From the NCBI RefSeq assembly GCF_000716335.1, contig NZ_KL591002.1, positions 417,020 through 481,019 of the forward strand: DNA of 64,000 nucleotides, read 5' to 3'. A program made the translations under genes and the position numbers. Source of the DNA: Streptomyces sp. NRRL S-118. Lineage in GTDB: Bacteria > Actinomycetota > Actinomycetes > Streptomycetales > Streptomycetaceae. The notes beneath the pieces were generated by a model. That model made no database searches, was not told the DNA's origin, and saw nothing but the letters and a program-made list of their open reading frames with translations. Shown here piece by piece: positions 50,916 to 62,000 of this stretch (within the stretch, counting starts at the first letter, position 1; each line of letters opens with the position of its first letter).

Positions 50916-51716
50916 TCAAGCGGAGGCGAGTTCCAGCGGCTGCGGGTGGGCGGGCGGGGCGGCCGCGGCGACGGCCTGGTCGTACCGGTGCAGTACGAGC
51001 CGGGCCATGGCCGGGTGGGCGCCGAGCGGTTCCGCCGCGATCCACGGCGCGGCGGCGGCGCTGCGGGTGGCGAACAGGCCGGGCGCGGTGAAGCAGGAGG
51101 CGACGGCGGTGCGGTGGCGGCCGCGGGCGGCGAGGGCGCGGACGGCCTGCGCCACGGTGGGTGCGGCGGCGGAGGCGTAGGCGGGGAGGACCGGCACGCC
51201 GCCGAGACGCTGCGAGAGGAGCCGGGCCGTGCGGCGGGTGTCGGCGGCCGACTCGGGGTCGCGGGAGCCCGCGGCGGCGAGGACGACGCCCGCGCTGCCG
51301 TCGGCGTGGTCACGGGCGGTCCAGCCGGCCTCGGTGAGCCGGTCGGCGAGCGCCTCCACGAGCAGCGGGTGCGGGCCGAGCGGGTCGGCGACACGGACGC
51401 GGAGCCGGTCCCGCACCGCGGCGGAGGCGGCGGGCAGGTCGTGCTTGACGTGGTAGCCGCGGGTGAGCAGCAGCGGTACGAGGACGGCCTCGTCCTCGCC
51501 CTCCCGGCCGCCGTCCTGCCCGGAGGCGCGGTCCGCGAGCTCGTCCAGCGTGTCGGTGAGCAAGGGGGCGTTCAGTTCGATGTGCCCGAGGCGTACGCGC
51601 AGGCCGGGCCGCAGTTCACGCACCCGCTCGAGCAGCGCGGTCACGGTCTGCAGGGCGCGCGGATCGCGGCTGCCGTGCGCGACGGCGACGAGGGTGGGGC
51701 GGTGGGGTGTGCTCAT
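50916..51716 (-). CDS. Sirohydrochlorin chelatase / CbiX-like protein
   Basis: 266 residues from ATG 51716 ([21 protein letters not shown]). [17 protein letters not shown] carries the metal-binding His, and [16 protein letters not shown] is the second conserved block; the second half repeats the fold ([15 protein letters not shown]). It inserts Fe2+ or Co2+ into sirohydrochlorin for siroheme or cobalamin. A start at 51839 would add 41 residues without family similarity, so I prefer 51716. It is convergent with nothing and divergent from the MoxR operon. Confidence 0.8.
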   Translation of the reverse strand: MSTPHRPTLVAVAHGSRDPRALQTVTALLERVRELRPGLRVRLGHIELNAPLLTDTLDELADRASGQDGGREGEDEAVLVPLLLTRGYHVKHDLPAASAAVRDRLRVRVADPLGPHPLLVEALADRLTEAGWTARDHADGSAGVVLAAAGSRDPESAADTRRTARLLSQRLGGVPVLPAYASAAAPTVAQAVRALAARGRHRTAVASCFTAPGLFATRSAAAAPWIAAEPLGAHPAMARLVLHRYDQAVAAAAPPAHPQPLELASA

Positions 51717-51925
51717 GTGCCTGCGCGTTCCGTTGCGGTGGAGGTGGTGCAGTTGCGTGCCGAGCTGGGTGGTGATGCGGGTGAGCAGCTGGGCGGTGGA
51801 GTCGAAGGTGCACTCGCGTCGGTCTGCCTGCTCCGTCATGCACCGATGGTCGCGGCCGCAGGTTGCCGGGCCGTTGCGGGGGCGTGACGGGTGTTTTCCA
51901 CCGGCTCACGGGCCTGGCGGCGGCG

Positions 51926-51948
51926 TTGTCAGACCCCTCCCCTACCGT
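51926..51948 (+). promoter_or_regulatory. Candidate RecA-NDp (PafBC-type) DNA-damage promoter
   Basis: TTGTCAGAC-N8-TACCGT matches the RecA-NDp pattern TTGTCRGTG-N8-TANNNT with two mismatches, both in the TG after TTGTCAG. Its spacing is unusual for vegetative promoters but exact for this class. It lies 42 bases before the ATG of the five-gene MoxR operon. Recognition is from published actinobacterial consensus; experimental activity is unknown. Confidence 0.5.
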
Positions 51949-51989
51949 GATCGACATCGGAACCGGAAGGTCGGGGAGGCGGTCTCGCC

Positions 51990-52889
51990 ATGGGCTGGAT
52001 CGATACGGAGAGTGACGGGTACGCCGTCACGCTGGACGGCACGCGGGTGGTGTGCCGCAACGGGGCGGGGCGCACGCTGAAGCAGGTGCCGGCGAAGCTG
52101 CGGGACGACGCCCAGGTGGTGCGGCTGCGGCAGCTGGCGGAGTGGCTGGAACGGCACGAACGCGAGTGCCGCGAACAGGTGGACGCGTGGCTGGTGCGAT
52201 CGCTGCCGGTTCCGGTGGAGCTGCTGGCGCGGGTGTGGCCGGACGCGGCGTGGCAGGGGGCGCTGCGGGACCTGGTCGTGGCGCCGGTGGGCGCGGACGG
52301 CTCGGCGGACGTGGCACGGGCGGGGTTCCTGCGGGACGCGGATCCGGATCCGGCGCGCGGGCTGGGCATCGTCGACCTGGACGGCGACTCGGTGCGGCTG
52401 GGCGCGCAGCAGGGCGTCGAGGCGGTGCTCATACCCCACCCGGTGCTGCTGCTGGAGGACTTGGACGACCTGCGGGAGTTCGCGGTCGAGCTGGGGGTCG
52501 AGCAGGGCGCGCAGCAGTTGTTCCGCGAGGTGTGGCGGCGGCCGGAGCGCCTGGCCGACGGGGCGTCGGGCTGGGACGCGTACGCGCGGGGGCGGTTCGC
52601 GGAGCTGCGGCACGCGACGTCGCGGGCGGCCTCACTGGGGTTTCGGGTGCGCGGCGGGTACGCGGTGTGCCCGCTGGTGGAGGACGGGCTGCCGCTGGAG
52701 GCGGCGTACTGGCTGGGTGACGAGTACCCGGAGGCGGAGACGGAGACCGGCGCGCTGGAGTGGCGCGACCGGGCCGGGCGGCGGCTGCCGCTCGCGGAGG
52801 TGGGGCCGGTCGCCTGGTCGGAGGGCGAGCGGATGGCCGCGCTGGTGTACGCGGGGCGTGTGGTGGACGAGGAGGGGGACAAGCGATGA
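51990..52889 (+). CDS. DUF4132-domain protein, first gene of the MoxR operon
   Basis: 299 residues. GWIDTESDGYAVTLDGTRVVCRN begins the domain; YLRQLAEWLERHER-like LRQLAEWLERHERECREQ, ELGVEQGAQQLFREVWR and GFRVRGGYAVCPLVEDG are typical of the DUF4132 C-terminal part. E. coli YehI carries the same domain. No catalytic residues are known. GGGGAGG lies before the ATG 51990. The stop overlaps the next gene (ATGA). Confidence 0.7.
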   Translation: MGWIDTESDGYAVTLDGTRVVCRNGAGRTLKQVPAKLRDDAQVVRLRQLAEWLERHERECREQVDAWLVRSLPVPVELLARVWPDAAWQGALRDLVVAPVGADGSADVARAGFLRDADPDPARGLGIVDLDGDSVRLGAQQGVEAVLIPHPVLLLEDLDDLREFAVELGVEQGAQQLFREVWRRPERLADGASGWDAYARGRFAELRHATSRAASLGFRVRGGYAVCPLVEDGLPLEAAYWLGDEYPEAETETGALEWRDRAGRRLPLAEVGPVAWSEGERMAALVYAGRVVDEEGDKR

Positions 52890-55800
52890 GCGGAGCGGGG
52901 AACGGGGCGCCGGGGGGACGGGCGGACCTGCTGCTGGACGCGGGCGCGGTGCTGCCGCCGGCGCGGACGGCCGGGGTGCCGGACGGCACGGGGGACGGGA
53001 ACGTCGATGTGCTGACCGCCCGGGCGTACGCGCATCCGGCGCTGGACGGGCGCACGGTGGTGCGGCTGGTGCCCGAGGCGATCGGGCCGGCCGAGGACCT
53101 GTCGCTGGAGTACCTGGGCTTCACCGGCGGTCCGGGGCCCGAGCGGGTGGGGCGGGTGAGGCGGCAGGCGCTCGGCTTCCCGGCCTGGGCGCTGGTGCAC
53201 GACCCGGACAACGGCCACCACGCGCTGGCGGTGGTCAAGGAGATGGAGCGGCTGTCGCGGCTCGTCGCCACCAGGCCGGGGCTCGCCAAGGAGGGCTTCG
53301 AGGACATCGGCGAACGGCTCGACCGTTCCGTGCCGCACTTCCTGCCGACGTACTACGAGCAGGTGGCGCGGCTGTTCCTCGCCGCCGAGTCGCGGTCGTA
53401 CGCGTCGCTGTTCTTCGGCAAGGCGCGCGCCGCCGAGCAGCGCCACGCGCTGGCCGTGGACGAGGAGCGGCTGCGGGAGGTGTTCCTGGAGTTCGCCGGG
53501 GCGGGCGCGCTGAGCGGCAAGGCGCTGCGCGAGCACGCCAAGGGCCTGGCGGCCCGGCTGTCGGCGCCGGAGGCGTACGAGCAGTTCCGGGCGCTGTCGC
53601 TGGAGCGGTGCGCCGCCGGACTGCCGCCGTACGCCGGGATGCTGGAGGACCTGCGGCGGCTGGCGAGGGCGGCGCGGCTCGACGTGGCCGCCGAGGAGCG
53701 GTCGCTGCTGGCCGAGATCATCCACACCGGGCCGATGAGCCGGGCCGCCGCCAGCTTCTGGAAGGCGGCGCTGCCCGCGCTGTCGGCGGTCGCGGCGGAG
53801 AACCGGGCGGTGCGGGAGCGGCTGCTGCACCTGATGCCGACGGCGGGCGGCGACCAGCGGGCGGAGTTCGAGACGTCGTGGCTGGCCCTGCTGGACGGCT
53901 GCGGCGCGACCGGACTGCTGCTGGACGGCACGGTCCCGGCGGCCCCGTGGCTCACGGCCTGGGCGGCGCACCGGCAGCGCGGTTACGGGCGCAGCACACG
54001 GCTCGCCGCCGAGCTGGCGCTGGTGGAGCGGCTCGCGGACCGGCTCGCCGCGGACGGGGTGCCGGTGCGGCTGCTGGGGGGCGGCAGCTGGCGCGTCGAC
54101 GCCGACCTGGACCTGCTGGACCTGTGCCTGGCGCGGGGTGTCCCGGTGGAACCGCCGGCGCCCGACGCCACCACCACGTATCTGGACGTGGCGGGCTGGC
54201 TGGGGGACGAGGCGGAGGGCCGCCGGGACCTGGCGGCGCTCGTCGCCGACGAACGGTTCGGCCCGCTGCTGCGCCGGTCCGTGGAGCAGCTGGCGGGGGA
54301 CGGGGCCGAGTCCACGGAGCGGCTGCGCCGCGTCGTGGAGCACCCGGCGCTGGAGACGGTCGTCGCGGACTGGCTCACAGAGCTCGCCGACGGCCTGAGC
54401 CGGCCGTTCGGACTGCCGGAGCTCGACGAGCAGTTGACCCGGCTGGCACCGTTCACCAGCCCGTCCGTGCTGGCCACGGCTCCGGCCGCGGTGGAGCGGA
54501 TCGCCGCCGTCACACCCGCCGACGCGCTGCGGCGGACCCTGCGGGCGGGGATCCTGGACGAACTGGGCTGGCCCGCGCTGGAGGAGACCCTGCCCAAGCT
54601 GGGCAAGGTCGACGCGCAGGTGGCCGGGCGGGGGCGGCGGCGTCCCTTCCTCGCCGAGCAGTGGTACCGCACCGCGGACGCCTGGCCCGCCCTCGTCGTG
54701 CGCAACGGCAACGAGGTGGCGGCGATCGGCCCCGACGCGGCGCTGGACGTGCGCACGCTGACGCTGCCGGTCGCCCGGACCAATCACTGGGACCAACCCA
54801 CCGTGCGCTTCGTGGACGGCCAGTGGCTGGTGGCGAACGGGCACGGGAACGAGCGGCGCGCGGTGTGGTCCGGGCGGCCCGCCGATCCGTTCACCCCCTC
54901 CGGTCCGCTGGGCGACCACTGGGGTGCGGTGCACACGACGTCGCTGGGACTGCCGGGCGGCGGCCGCTGCTACGGCGGCCGGCCGGTGCACCCCGGGGAC
55001 ACCTCGTTCGCCGAGGAGCGGCGGCCGGTGGCCTCCGACGGCATCTCGGTGTGGGTGCTGCACGAGGGCAACTGGTGGGAGTACGACCCGGCGACCGCGC
55101 GGCGCGGCCGGGCGGCGGCGCCGGCGTTCTTCGACTCGGCGCTGGCCGGCGCGTCGGACGGGCAGCGGCTGCTGCAGAGTTACTGCGTGCTGCTGCCCGC
55201 GCAGCCCGGCATGGAGTCCTCGCCGTTCGGCAGCAAGGACGGCCTGCTCGGCTGGTGGGTGCTGCACGACCACGAGGCGGGCACGATGACGGCCTGTTCG
55301 GTGGACGGTACCCGCAGCCCGGCCGTCCCGGCGCCGCGGGCACGGCACCTGTACCCCTCGAAGGGCATCCCGCTGCCGCCGCTGCGGCTGCCGGGCGGCG
55401 CCGTGCTGCACCCGCGCGAGACACGGCAGTTCGACCCGACCGTCGACCTGTACGACACGGACGGCGTGCGGGTCGCCACGGTGCGGCTGTGCGACCACGG
55501 CGACCGGTACGCCGCGGGCATGCCGCTGGTGCCGCCGCTGGCGTACTGGCACGCGCTGCGGCCGCGTGACGAGCGGGGCTCGGCACGGCTCCGGGAGGTC
55601 ACCGGGGCGGACACCGAGGCGCTGCTGGCGGCCGTGGCGGAGGGCACGGCGCCCGCCGAGGCGGTGGCGCGGGTACTGCCGGAGCTGACCCACCCGGGGC
55701 TGATCGCCGGTGTCGCGGGGCTCGTCGCGGAGGCGGCCCGGTGCGGCAAGCGGCTGGCGGGTGTCGAGGAGAAGGCGCGCCGCCGCGAGCCGCGGCAGGA

Positions 55801-57907
55801 CGAGTCGCCGGTGCGGCACGCGCACGACAAGGTGCTGGGCCCGGTCATGTCCGAGCTGGGCGCCGGGGCCAACGCGTACGGGTCGTACGGCTACTACCAC
55901 GCGCAGCAGGGCAGGGGCCCGCACACGGCCGTCGACCAGTTGCACCGGGTGGCGGCCGTGCTGACGGCGCCCGAGGGAAGCGTCCCGGAGAAGGTGAAGC
56001 TGCCCGCGTCGGCGGTGCCGTGGCTGTCCTTCACCGGCCGGGGGCTCGCGGCGCTCGCGGTGCGGGCGGCGTCCCCGGCGACCGGGGAGGAACAGCGCGC
56101 GGCGCTGCTGGAGTTCCTGGGCCTGGCCGCGGCGGTGGTCGTCGGCAGCGATCCGGTGCTGGTGGACCCGCGTGGACGGCTGCGGCTCGTGGGGCTGCGC
56201 GGCGCACGGCCCGGCGGCACGCAGCGGCTGGGCGAGGTGCACCGGTCGGGCCGGCGGCGGATGCTGCTGATCGCGTGCCGGCGCCAGGACGACCAGTACG
56301 CGTTCTGGACCGCCCTGGAGTACGACCCCGCGGCGGAGTTCGGGGCCTGGGACGGTTTCACGGTGGTCGACGACACCGTGTTCGGCCGGCCGGAGGACGG
56401 GCCGCTGGCTCCCGCGCTGCGGCGCACGGCGGAACTGGTGGCGGAGCGAGGCCCGCTGCCCTACCGGCCCGAGCAGGTCGCCGGGTTCGCGGAGCGGGTG
56501 GGTCTCGGCGCGCCCGCGGCGGCGCTGGTGCTGACCGGGTTCCCGGGCCTGGAGGGCTGGGACCGGGAGAGCCTGCTGCCCGCCGAGCTGCTGGCCCCGT
56601 TCGGCGCCAAGGTGCGGGAGGCGGAGGCCGCCCGCACCGCGCTCAGGGAGCTGTCCGGCGCCGACCGGCGGCGGTTCACCGCCCTGCTGCTGCCGGAGGA
56701 CGCCGAAGCCGTACCCCGCCTGTGGGAGTCCGGCTTCGGCCTGGATCCCCTGGCCGAGGCGTGGGTGGCGGCGCGGGGCAGGCGGCGCGTGGCGCCGCCG
56801 GAGCTGGTCGCCCTGGCGGTCGCCGAGACCCGTCAGGCCCGGATGCTCGACTGCGTGCTCAACCCGGAGGTGCAACCGCAGCTCACCGGCCGTACCGAGC
56901 AGCGGATGGACGCGGAGCTGGGCCGGCTCGACCCGGTGGAGCCGGCGAAGCTGCTCGACGGGCCCGCGCTCTCGGCGTACCTCACGATGCTGCGCTGGCT
57001 CGCCTACCGGCTGCCGTTCGGTGACCCGCTGCGCGCGGTGCTGCCGGTGACGCTGCGGATGCTGCGCGAGCGGCTGGCCGATCCGGGGCTGCTGCTCGCC
57101 CTGGGGGTCGACTGGGACCACGAGGGCAAGGCCACCGCGCTGCGGCTGCGCGAGGCGCACGGGCTGCCCGCCACCGGTGGCGCGACCGAGGACGGCCTGG
57201 TCGAGGTGTCGGACGCGCTGGTGCTGACGCCGATGCCGTACGGAACCCAGTGGGAGACGGTCTGGCTGCGGCCGGCGGCGGTGCTGCCGGGCGCGGGCGA
57301 GCAGGGCGGCCCGGACCATCCGGCGCTGACGCTGCTGGCGGCCGTCTCCCGGCCGTCGGCACAGCTGGAGGCGCTGCGGACGCTGCTGAGCGACGGCTTC
57401 GAGGAACTCGTGTCGGCGGACAGCCCGGCGCACGGCCCCGCGGGGGCGGCGCAGCACCCGGTGAACAGCGTGCCGGAGCTGGTGGACGAGGCGGCCGGGC
57501 GGCTGGGGCTGTCGCAGGACGCGGCCGCGCTGTACCTGATGCTGCTCGCGCTGCCGGATCCGACGGACCGCAAGCAGGCGCAGTGGACGGGCTGGAAGCC
57601 GGCGCGGCTGAAGAAGGCCCGGGCCGAACTGGCCGCCACCGACCTGGTGGTGGAGGCCAAGCGGGCCCGCGCGGGCCGGTCGCTGTTCCTGCCCGGCGGC
57701 TGGCTGGAGCAGAAGGCGCCGCTGCTGCCCCTGGAGAAGTGGAAGTGGGAGCTGCTGCGGTGGGACTCGTACGGCTTCGTGGTGCCGGACCGCCCGGTGG
57801 CCGCGCTGTACGCGGCGGCGTGGCGCCGGGTCGTCGACGGTGACGTGCCCGGATACGAGGAGTTCGAGGGCCGCGGTGGCGGCCGGGGCCGGGGAGGACG
57901 GCGATGA
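52886..57907 (+). CDS. Very large protein of unknown function in the MoxR operon
   Basis: 1673 residues. No family recognised. The first half is helical (VVKEMERLSRLVATRPGL, RFLAAESRSYASLFFGKA-like LFLAAESRSYASLFFGKAR); the middle contains WD-like strands (VHTTSLGLPGGGRCYGGRP, WVLHEGNWWEYDP); a YGSYGYYHAQQGRGPH block and a helical C-terminal part with LGLSQDAAALYLMLLALPD follow. Similar proteins are often annotated only as DNA-binding and always sit before the MoxR gene. It may be the substrate-binding or scaffold subunit. ATG 52886 and the end at 57907 both overlap neighbours by four bases. Confidence 0.7.
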   Translation: MSGAGNGAPGGRADLLLDAGAVLPPARTAGVPDGTGDGNVDVLTARAYAHPALDGRTVVRLVPEAIGPAEDLSLEYLGFTGGPGPERVGRVRRQALGFPAWALVHDPDNGHHALAVVKEMERLSRLVATRPGLAKEGFEDIGERLDRSVPHFLPTYYEQVARLFLAAESRSYASLFFGKARAAEQRHALAVDEERLREVFLEFAGAGALSGKALREHAKGLAARLSAPEAYEQFRALSLERCAAGLPPYAGMLEDLRRLARAARLDVAAEERSLLAEIIHTGPMSRAAASFWKAALPALSAVAAENRAVRERLLHLMPTAGGDQRAEFETSWLALLDGCGATGLLLDGTVPAAPWLTAWAAHRQRGYGRSTRLAAELALVERLADRLAADGVPVRLLGGGSWRVDADLDLLDLCLARGVPVEPPAPDATTTYLDVAGWLGDEAEGRRDLAALVADERFGPLLRRSVEQLAGDGAESTERLRRVVEHPALETVVADWLTELADGLSRPFGLPELDEQLTRLAPFTSPSVLATAPAAVERIAAVTPADALRRTLRAGILDELGWPALEETLPKLGKVDAQVAGRGRRRPFLAEQWYRTADAWPALVVRNGNEVAAIGPDAALDVRTLTLPVARTNHWDQPTVRFVDGQWLVANGHGNERRAVWSGRPADPFTPSGPLGDHWGAVHTTSLGLPGGGRCYGGRPVHPGDTSFAEERRPVASDGISVWVLHEGNWWEYDPATARRGRAAAPAFFDSALAGASDGQRLLQSYCVLLPAQPGMESSPFGSKDGLLGWWVLHDHEAGTMTACSVDGTRSPAVPAPRARHLYPSKGIPLPPLRLPGGAVLHPRETRQFDPTVDLYDTDGVRVATVRLCDHGDRYAAGMPLVPPLAYWHALRPRDERGSARLREVTGADTEALLAAVAEGTAPAEAVARVLPELTHPGLIAGVAGLVAEAARCGKRLAGVEEKARRREPRQDESPVRHAHDKVLGPVMSELGAGANAYGSYGYYHAQQGRGPHTAVDQLHRVAAVLTAPEGSVPEKVKLPASAVPWLSFTGRGLAALAVRAASPATGEEQRAALLEFLGLAAAVVVGSDPVLVDPRGRLRLVGLRGARPGGTQRLGEVHRSGRRRMLLIACRRQDDQYAFWTALEYDPAAEFGAWDGFTVVDDTVFGRPEDGPLAPALRRTAELVAERGPLPYRPEQVAGFAERVGLGAPAAALVLTGFPGLEGWDRESLLPAELLAPFGAKVREAEAARTALRELSGADRRRFTALLLPEDAEAVPRLWESGFGLDPLAEAWVAARGRRRVAPPELVALAVAETRQARMLDCVLNPEVQPQLTGRTEQRMDAELGRLDPVEPAKLLDGPALSAYLTMLRWLAYRLPFGDPLRAVLPVTLRMLRERLADPGLLLALGVDWDHEGKATALRLREAHGLPATGGATEDGLVEVSDALVLTPMPYGTQWETVWLRPAAVLPGAGEQGGPDHPALTLLAAVSRPSAQLEALRTLLSDGFEELVSADSPAHGPAGAAQHPVNSVPELVDEAAGRLGLSQDAAALYLMLLALPDPTDRKQAQWTGWKPARLKKARAELAATDLVVEAKRARAGRSLFLPGGWLEQKAPLLPLEKWKWELLRWDSYGFVVPDRPVAALYAAAWRRVVDGDVPGYEEFEGRGGGRGRGGRR

Positions 57908-59061
57908 CGGTGACGGTGACGGACGGGGGCCGGCAGCGGCAGGTGGAGCTGCCGGAGGACCGGTACGCCGAGGAGCTGGCGTTCCTGGCGGCGTACGACG
58001 ACGGGCCGCGGCCGCCGGGGTGGCGGCTGACCCCGCGCGCGGTGGTGGTGTTCGTGTGCGGGTCGGGCGGTGAGGAACTGACCGGGCCCGACGGCCGGGC
58101 GATGGCCGTGTCGCGGAAGTTCGTGGGCGACCGGGCGCTGGTGGAGCGGTGCGTGGTGACGCTGGCCGGGGAGCGGGGCCTGCTGCTCGTCGGTGAGCCG
58201 GGCACGGCCAAGTCCATGCTGTCCGAGCTGCTGGCGGCCGCCGTCTGCGGCAGCAGCACGCTCACCGTGCAGGGCACCGCGGGCACCACGGAGGACCAGC
58301 TGCGCTACGGCTGGAACTACGCGATGCTGCTGGCCAAGGGGCCCAGCCGGGAGGCGCTGGTGCCGTCGCCGGTGCTCACGGCGATGGTGCGCGGCGCGGT
58401 CGCCCGGGTCGAGGAGGTCACCCGCTGCCTGCCCGAGGTGCAGGATTCGCTGGTCTCGCTGCTGTCCGAGCGGCGCATGTCGGTACCGGAGCTGGCGGGG
58501 ACCGGTGAGGACGGCGAGGACGCCACGGTGCACGCCGCGCCCGGCTTCACCCTCATCGCCACGGCCAACCTGCGCGACCGGGGCGTCTCCGAGATGTCCG
58601 CCGCGCTGAAGCGGCGCTTCAACTTCGAGACGGTCGGCCCGATCGACGACCTGGCGGCCGAGACGGAGCTGGTGCGCGGGCAGGCCACGGCGGCGCTGGT
58701 CCGCGGTGGGGCGGAGTTCACGCTGGACGAGGCGGTGCTGGAGGCGCTGGTCACCGCGTTCCGGGACCTGCGCACCGGGCGCAGTGCGGAGGGCTGGGAG
58801 GTGGAGCGGCCGTCCACGGTCATGTCGACGGCCGAGGCCGTGCAGGTCGCCGCCTCCATGGGCCTCGGCGCGGCGTACCTGGGCAACGGCCGCGATGTCG
58901 TGCGGACGCTGCCGGGCCATCTGCTGGGCACCGTCCGCAAGGACGATCCGGCCGACCACGCGCGGCTGCTGGGGTACTGGGACGGGCCGGTGCGCCGCCG
59001 CGCGGAGGGCGGGGCTCCGCTGTGGCGGACGCTGTGGGAGCTGCGCGATGAGCTCACCTGA
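57904..59061 (+). CDS. MoxR-type AAA+ ATPase (YehL-like)
   Basis: 385 residues. Walker A GEPGTAKSMLSELLA near residue 97; the Walker B strand is VARVEEVTRCLPEVQ, followed by SLVSLLSERRMSVPEL; sensor 1 is FTLIATANLRDRG and the arginine finger ALKRRFNF. This is the MoxR family, which remodels proteins together with VWA partners. The N-terminal 65 residues precede the AAA core. It overlaps the large gene by four bases and the DUF5682-VWA gene by 14 bases. Confidence 0.85.
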   Translation: MTVTVTDGGRQRQVELPEDRYAEELAFLAAYDDGPRPPGWRLTPRAVVVFVCGSGGEELTGPDGRAMAVSRKFVGDRALVERCVVTLAGERGLLLVGEPGTAKSMLSELLAAAVCGSSTLTVQGTAGTTEDQLRYGWNYAMLLAKGPSREALVPSPVLTAMVRGAVARVEEVTRCLPEVQDSLVSLLSERRMSVPELAGTGEDGEDATVHAAPGFTLIATANLRDRGVSEMSAALKRRFNFETVGPIDDLAAETELVRGQATAALVRGGAEFTLDEAVLEALVTAFRDLRTGRSAEGWEVERPSTVMSTAEAVQVAASMGLGAAYLGNGRDVVRTLPGHLLGTVRKDDPADHARLLGYWDGPVRRRAEGGAPLWRTLWELRDELT

Positions 59062-62000
59062 GCCCGGGCCCGCCGGGGCCGTGGAGGAGCTGGCGGGGTG
59101 CCGCGACCCGTTCCTGATCGGGGTGCGCCACCACTCCCCCGCGCTCGCGGCGGCGGTCCCGGCGATGCTGGCGCAGGCGGCCCCGGAGGTGCTGCTGGTG
59201 GAGCTGCCGGAGGAGTTCGCTCCGTGGCTCCCGTGGCTGGCGGACACGGCGACGGTGCCTCCGGTGGCGCTGGCGGGCAGCGGCGGTGCGGGCGGACTGG
59301 TGTTCCTGCCGTTCGCGGAGTTCTCGCCGGAGCTGGCCGCGATCCGCTGGGCGCGGGAGGCGGGGGTCGAGGTGGTGCCGTTCGACCTGCCGCTGGGGGC
59401 GCGGGGCGCGGCCGCCGCACGGGACGCGGGTGCGGACGCCCCGGGCCGGAGGGCTCCGGGTCCGGACGCCGCGGTGCCGCCGGCCACGGACCCGGACGGG
59501 GGTGCGCGCCCGCCTGTCGGGGCCGGGGCGCGGGGTGTGGCGGCCGCGCTGCGGGCCAGGGCGGGGGGAAGGCCCGAGGACGACCTGTGGGACCGGCTCG
59601 TGGAGGCCCCGGCGCCGGGCGCGTCGCCCGAGGCGCTGCGGCGGGCGGCGCTCCTGGTGGGCTGGGCGCTGCGGCACGACCAGGAGGCCGTCGACCCGTA
59701 CGACCTGCGGCGCGAGGCGCACATGCGGCGCCGCCTGGCCGCGTACGCGGACCGGCGCGCCGCGGCCGTGATCGGCGCGTTCCACGCGCCCGCCCTGCTG
59801 CCCGGTGCGGCGCGCGGCGGTGCCCCGGAGGACACGGCCGTGGAGGGGACGGCCGTGGAGGGGTCCGCGGGCGGGGTGGTCACGTCGCTCGTCCCGTACG
59901 CGTACGGGTTGCTGGACGAGCGCTCCGGCTACCCGGCGGGCATACGGGACCCGGAGTGGCAGCGCGGCGTGTACCTCGCCGGGGGCGACCCCGCCCGGCT
60001 GGACGACCTGCTGCTGTCGTCGGCGGTACGGATCTGCGCGGCCGTGCGCGCCGCGGGGCACCCGAGCGGGCCGGCCGACGCGCGGGAAGTGGTGCGCCTC
60101 GCCCGTGACGTGGCGAGCCTGCGCGGGCTGCCGGCCGCCGGCCGGGGGGAGCTGGTGGAGGCGGCCCAGTCGGTGCTGACGCAGGGCCAGCTGTACGGGC
60201 GGGGCCGGGTGGTCGCCGCCGCCATGGAGAAGGTGCTGGTCGGTGAGCGGCGCGGCCGGCTCGCGCCCGGGACACCGCGCTCCGGGCTCGGCCCGGACGT
60301 GGAGGCACTGCTGGCCCGGCTGTCGCTGCCGGCGCCGGACGCGCCCGCGCGGCGCGAACTGCGGCTGGACGCGCTGCGCGGTGACCTGGACCGCGAGCGC
60401 GAGGTCTGTCTGCGACGGCTCGCGGTGTGCGGGGTGCCGTACGGGGAGGAGTCCGGGGTCGCGGGCGTGGGCGGTGCCGCCGCGCTCACCACCCGCTGGA
60501 CGGTGGCCTGGACGCCGTCGACCGCGGCGATGCTCGATGTGGCGGGCGTGCACGGGGTGACCCTGGAGCAGGCCGCCGCCGGGGTGCTGCGGCAGCGGCA
60601 CGCCGCACAGGTGCGGGAGGGCGGCCCCACCGCGGCGCAGGCCCTGGACGGGCTGCGCGCGGCCGCGCGGTGCGCGCTGCCCTGCCTCGCCGCCGAGCGG
60701 CTCGCGGAGACGGCCGTCACGCTGCCCGCCTCCGGGACGCTGCCCGAACTGCTGGACGGGATCGCCCTCCTGGACCGCATCCGGTCCGGCCATGTGCCGG
60801 GCCTGCCGGAGGGATGGTGCGCCAACGCGGTGGACGCGGCGTACGAGGAGCTGGCCGGGGCCGGGGTCCGCGCGCTGGACGGGCTCGCCGGGTCCACGGA
60901 CCCGGAGGACGCCCGCGCGCTCGTGGGCCTGGCCGGGCAGGCAGCCGCCGCGGGGAGCGGGGGCCTGCGGCTCGCCGACGCGCTCTCCCGGCTGGACGCG
61001 CAGGCCACACCGCTGATCCGCGGGGCGGCGGGGGCGGCGCGGGTGCTGCTGGGACAGCGGGACGCCGGGGACTTCGGGGTGCGGCTCGCTTCCCGGGCGG
61101 ACGGCGCGACGACGCCGGAGCTGCGGTCGGAGCTGTCCGGGCTGCTGCGCGGTGCCCTGCTCGCGGCGGGTCCCCTGCTGGAGACGGGCCGGGCGCTGGA
61201 CCCGCTGCTGGAGCGGGTGGAGACCTGGCCGGACCGCGGTTTCCTGGACCGGCTGCCGGCACTGCGCGCCGGTTTCGACACGCTGTCGCCCGCGGCCCGG
61301 TCCCGGCTGCTGGCGGCGGTCGAGGACCGCACGGGGATCGCCGCCGGCTCGCTGCCGGACGCGGTGCCCGACCCGGCGGCGCTCGCCCGGCTCGCCCTGG
61401 CTGATCTGGCGGGGCGTGAGGCGCTGGCACAGCGAGGACTGGGCGTGGCCCCGGCCGGTGCGGGTGGTGCGCCGGAGGCGCCCGGCATGGACTGCGCGGC
61501 CGCATCGCCGACGGCCGGCCGGCGTGACGGTTCCGCCGCTGATGCCGCTGAAACCGCTGATGCTGTTGATGCCGTTGATGCCGCCGGTTCCACCGGGGAC
61601 TCCGGGGACTCCGGAAGCTCCGGGGGCTTCGGGGGCTCCGGGGCTGAGGCGGGCTTCGCCAGGGATTCGGCCGGGTTGACGCCGGGCGAGCGGTGGCGGC
61701 TGGTGCTCGGCCGGGCGCAGGGGCTCGGCGGGGCCGCCGGCCGGCTCGCCAGGGCCCTCGACGAGCTGTACGGGCGCGGCCACGGCGAAGGTTCCCGGGG
61801 CGAGGAGGCCCGCGGATCGGGGGGCGGCGGCGAGGCGCCGTTCCCGGACGTGCGGGCGTGGTCGCAGGAGTTGGCAGCGCTGTTCGGGCCCGGTGTGCGG
61901 GAGGAGGTCCTCGCGGCGGCCGCCGACGCCGGGCGCCTCGACGCCGCCATGGAGCTCGACCCGGCGGCGGCCCGGCCTTCGGTGGAGCTGCTGCGCACGG

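Noticed and set aside
51929..57457. An 1842-residue open frame on the minus strand
   Set aside because: It is a shadow of the plus-strand DUF4132 and 1673-residue genes: at this GC content antisense frames stay open, and its translation is Arg/Gln/His/Pro-biased without domains.
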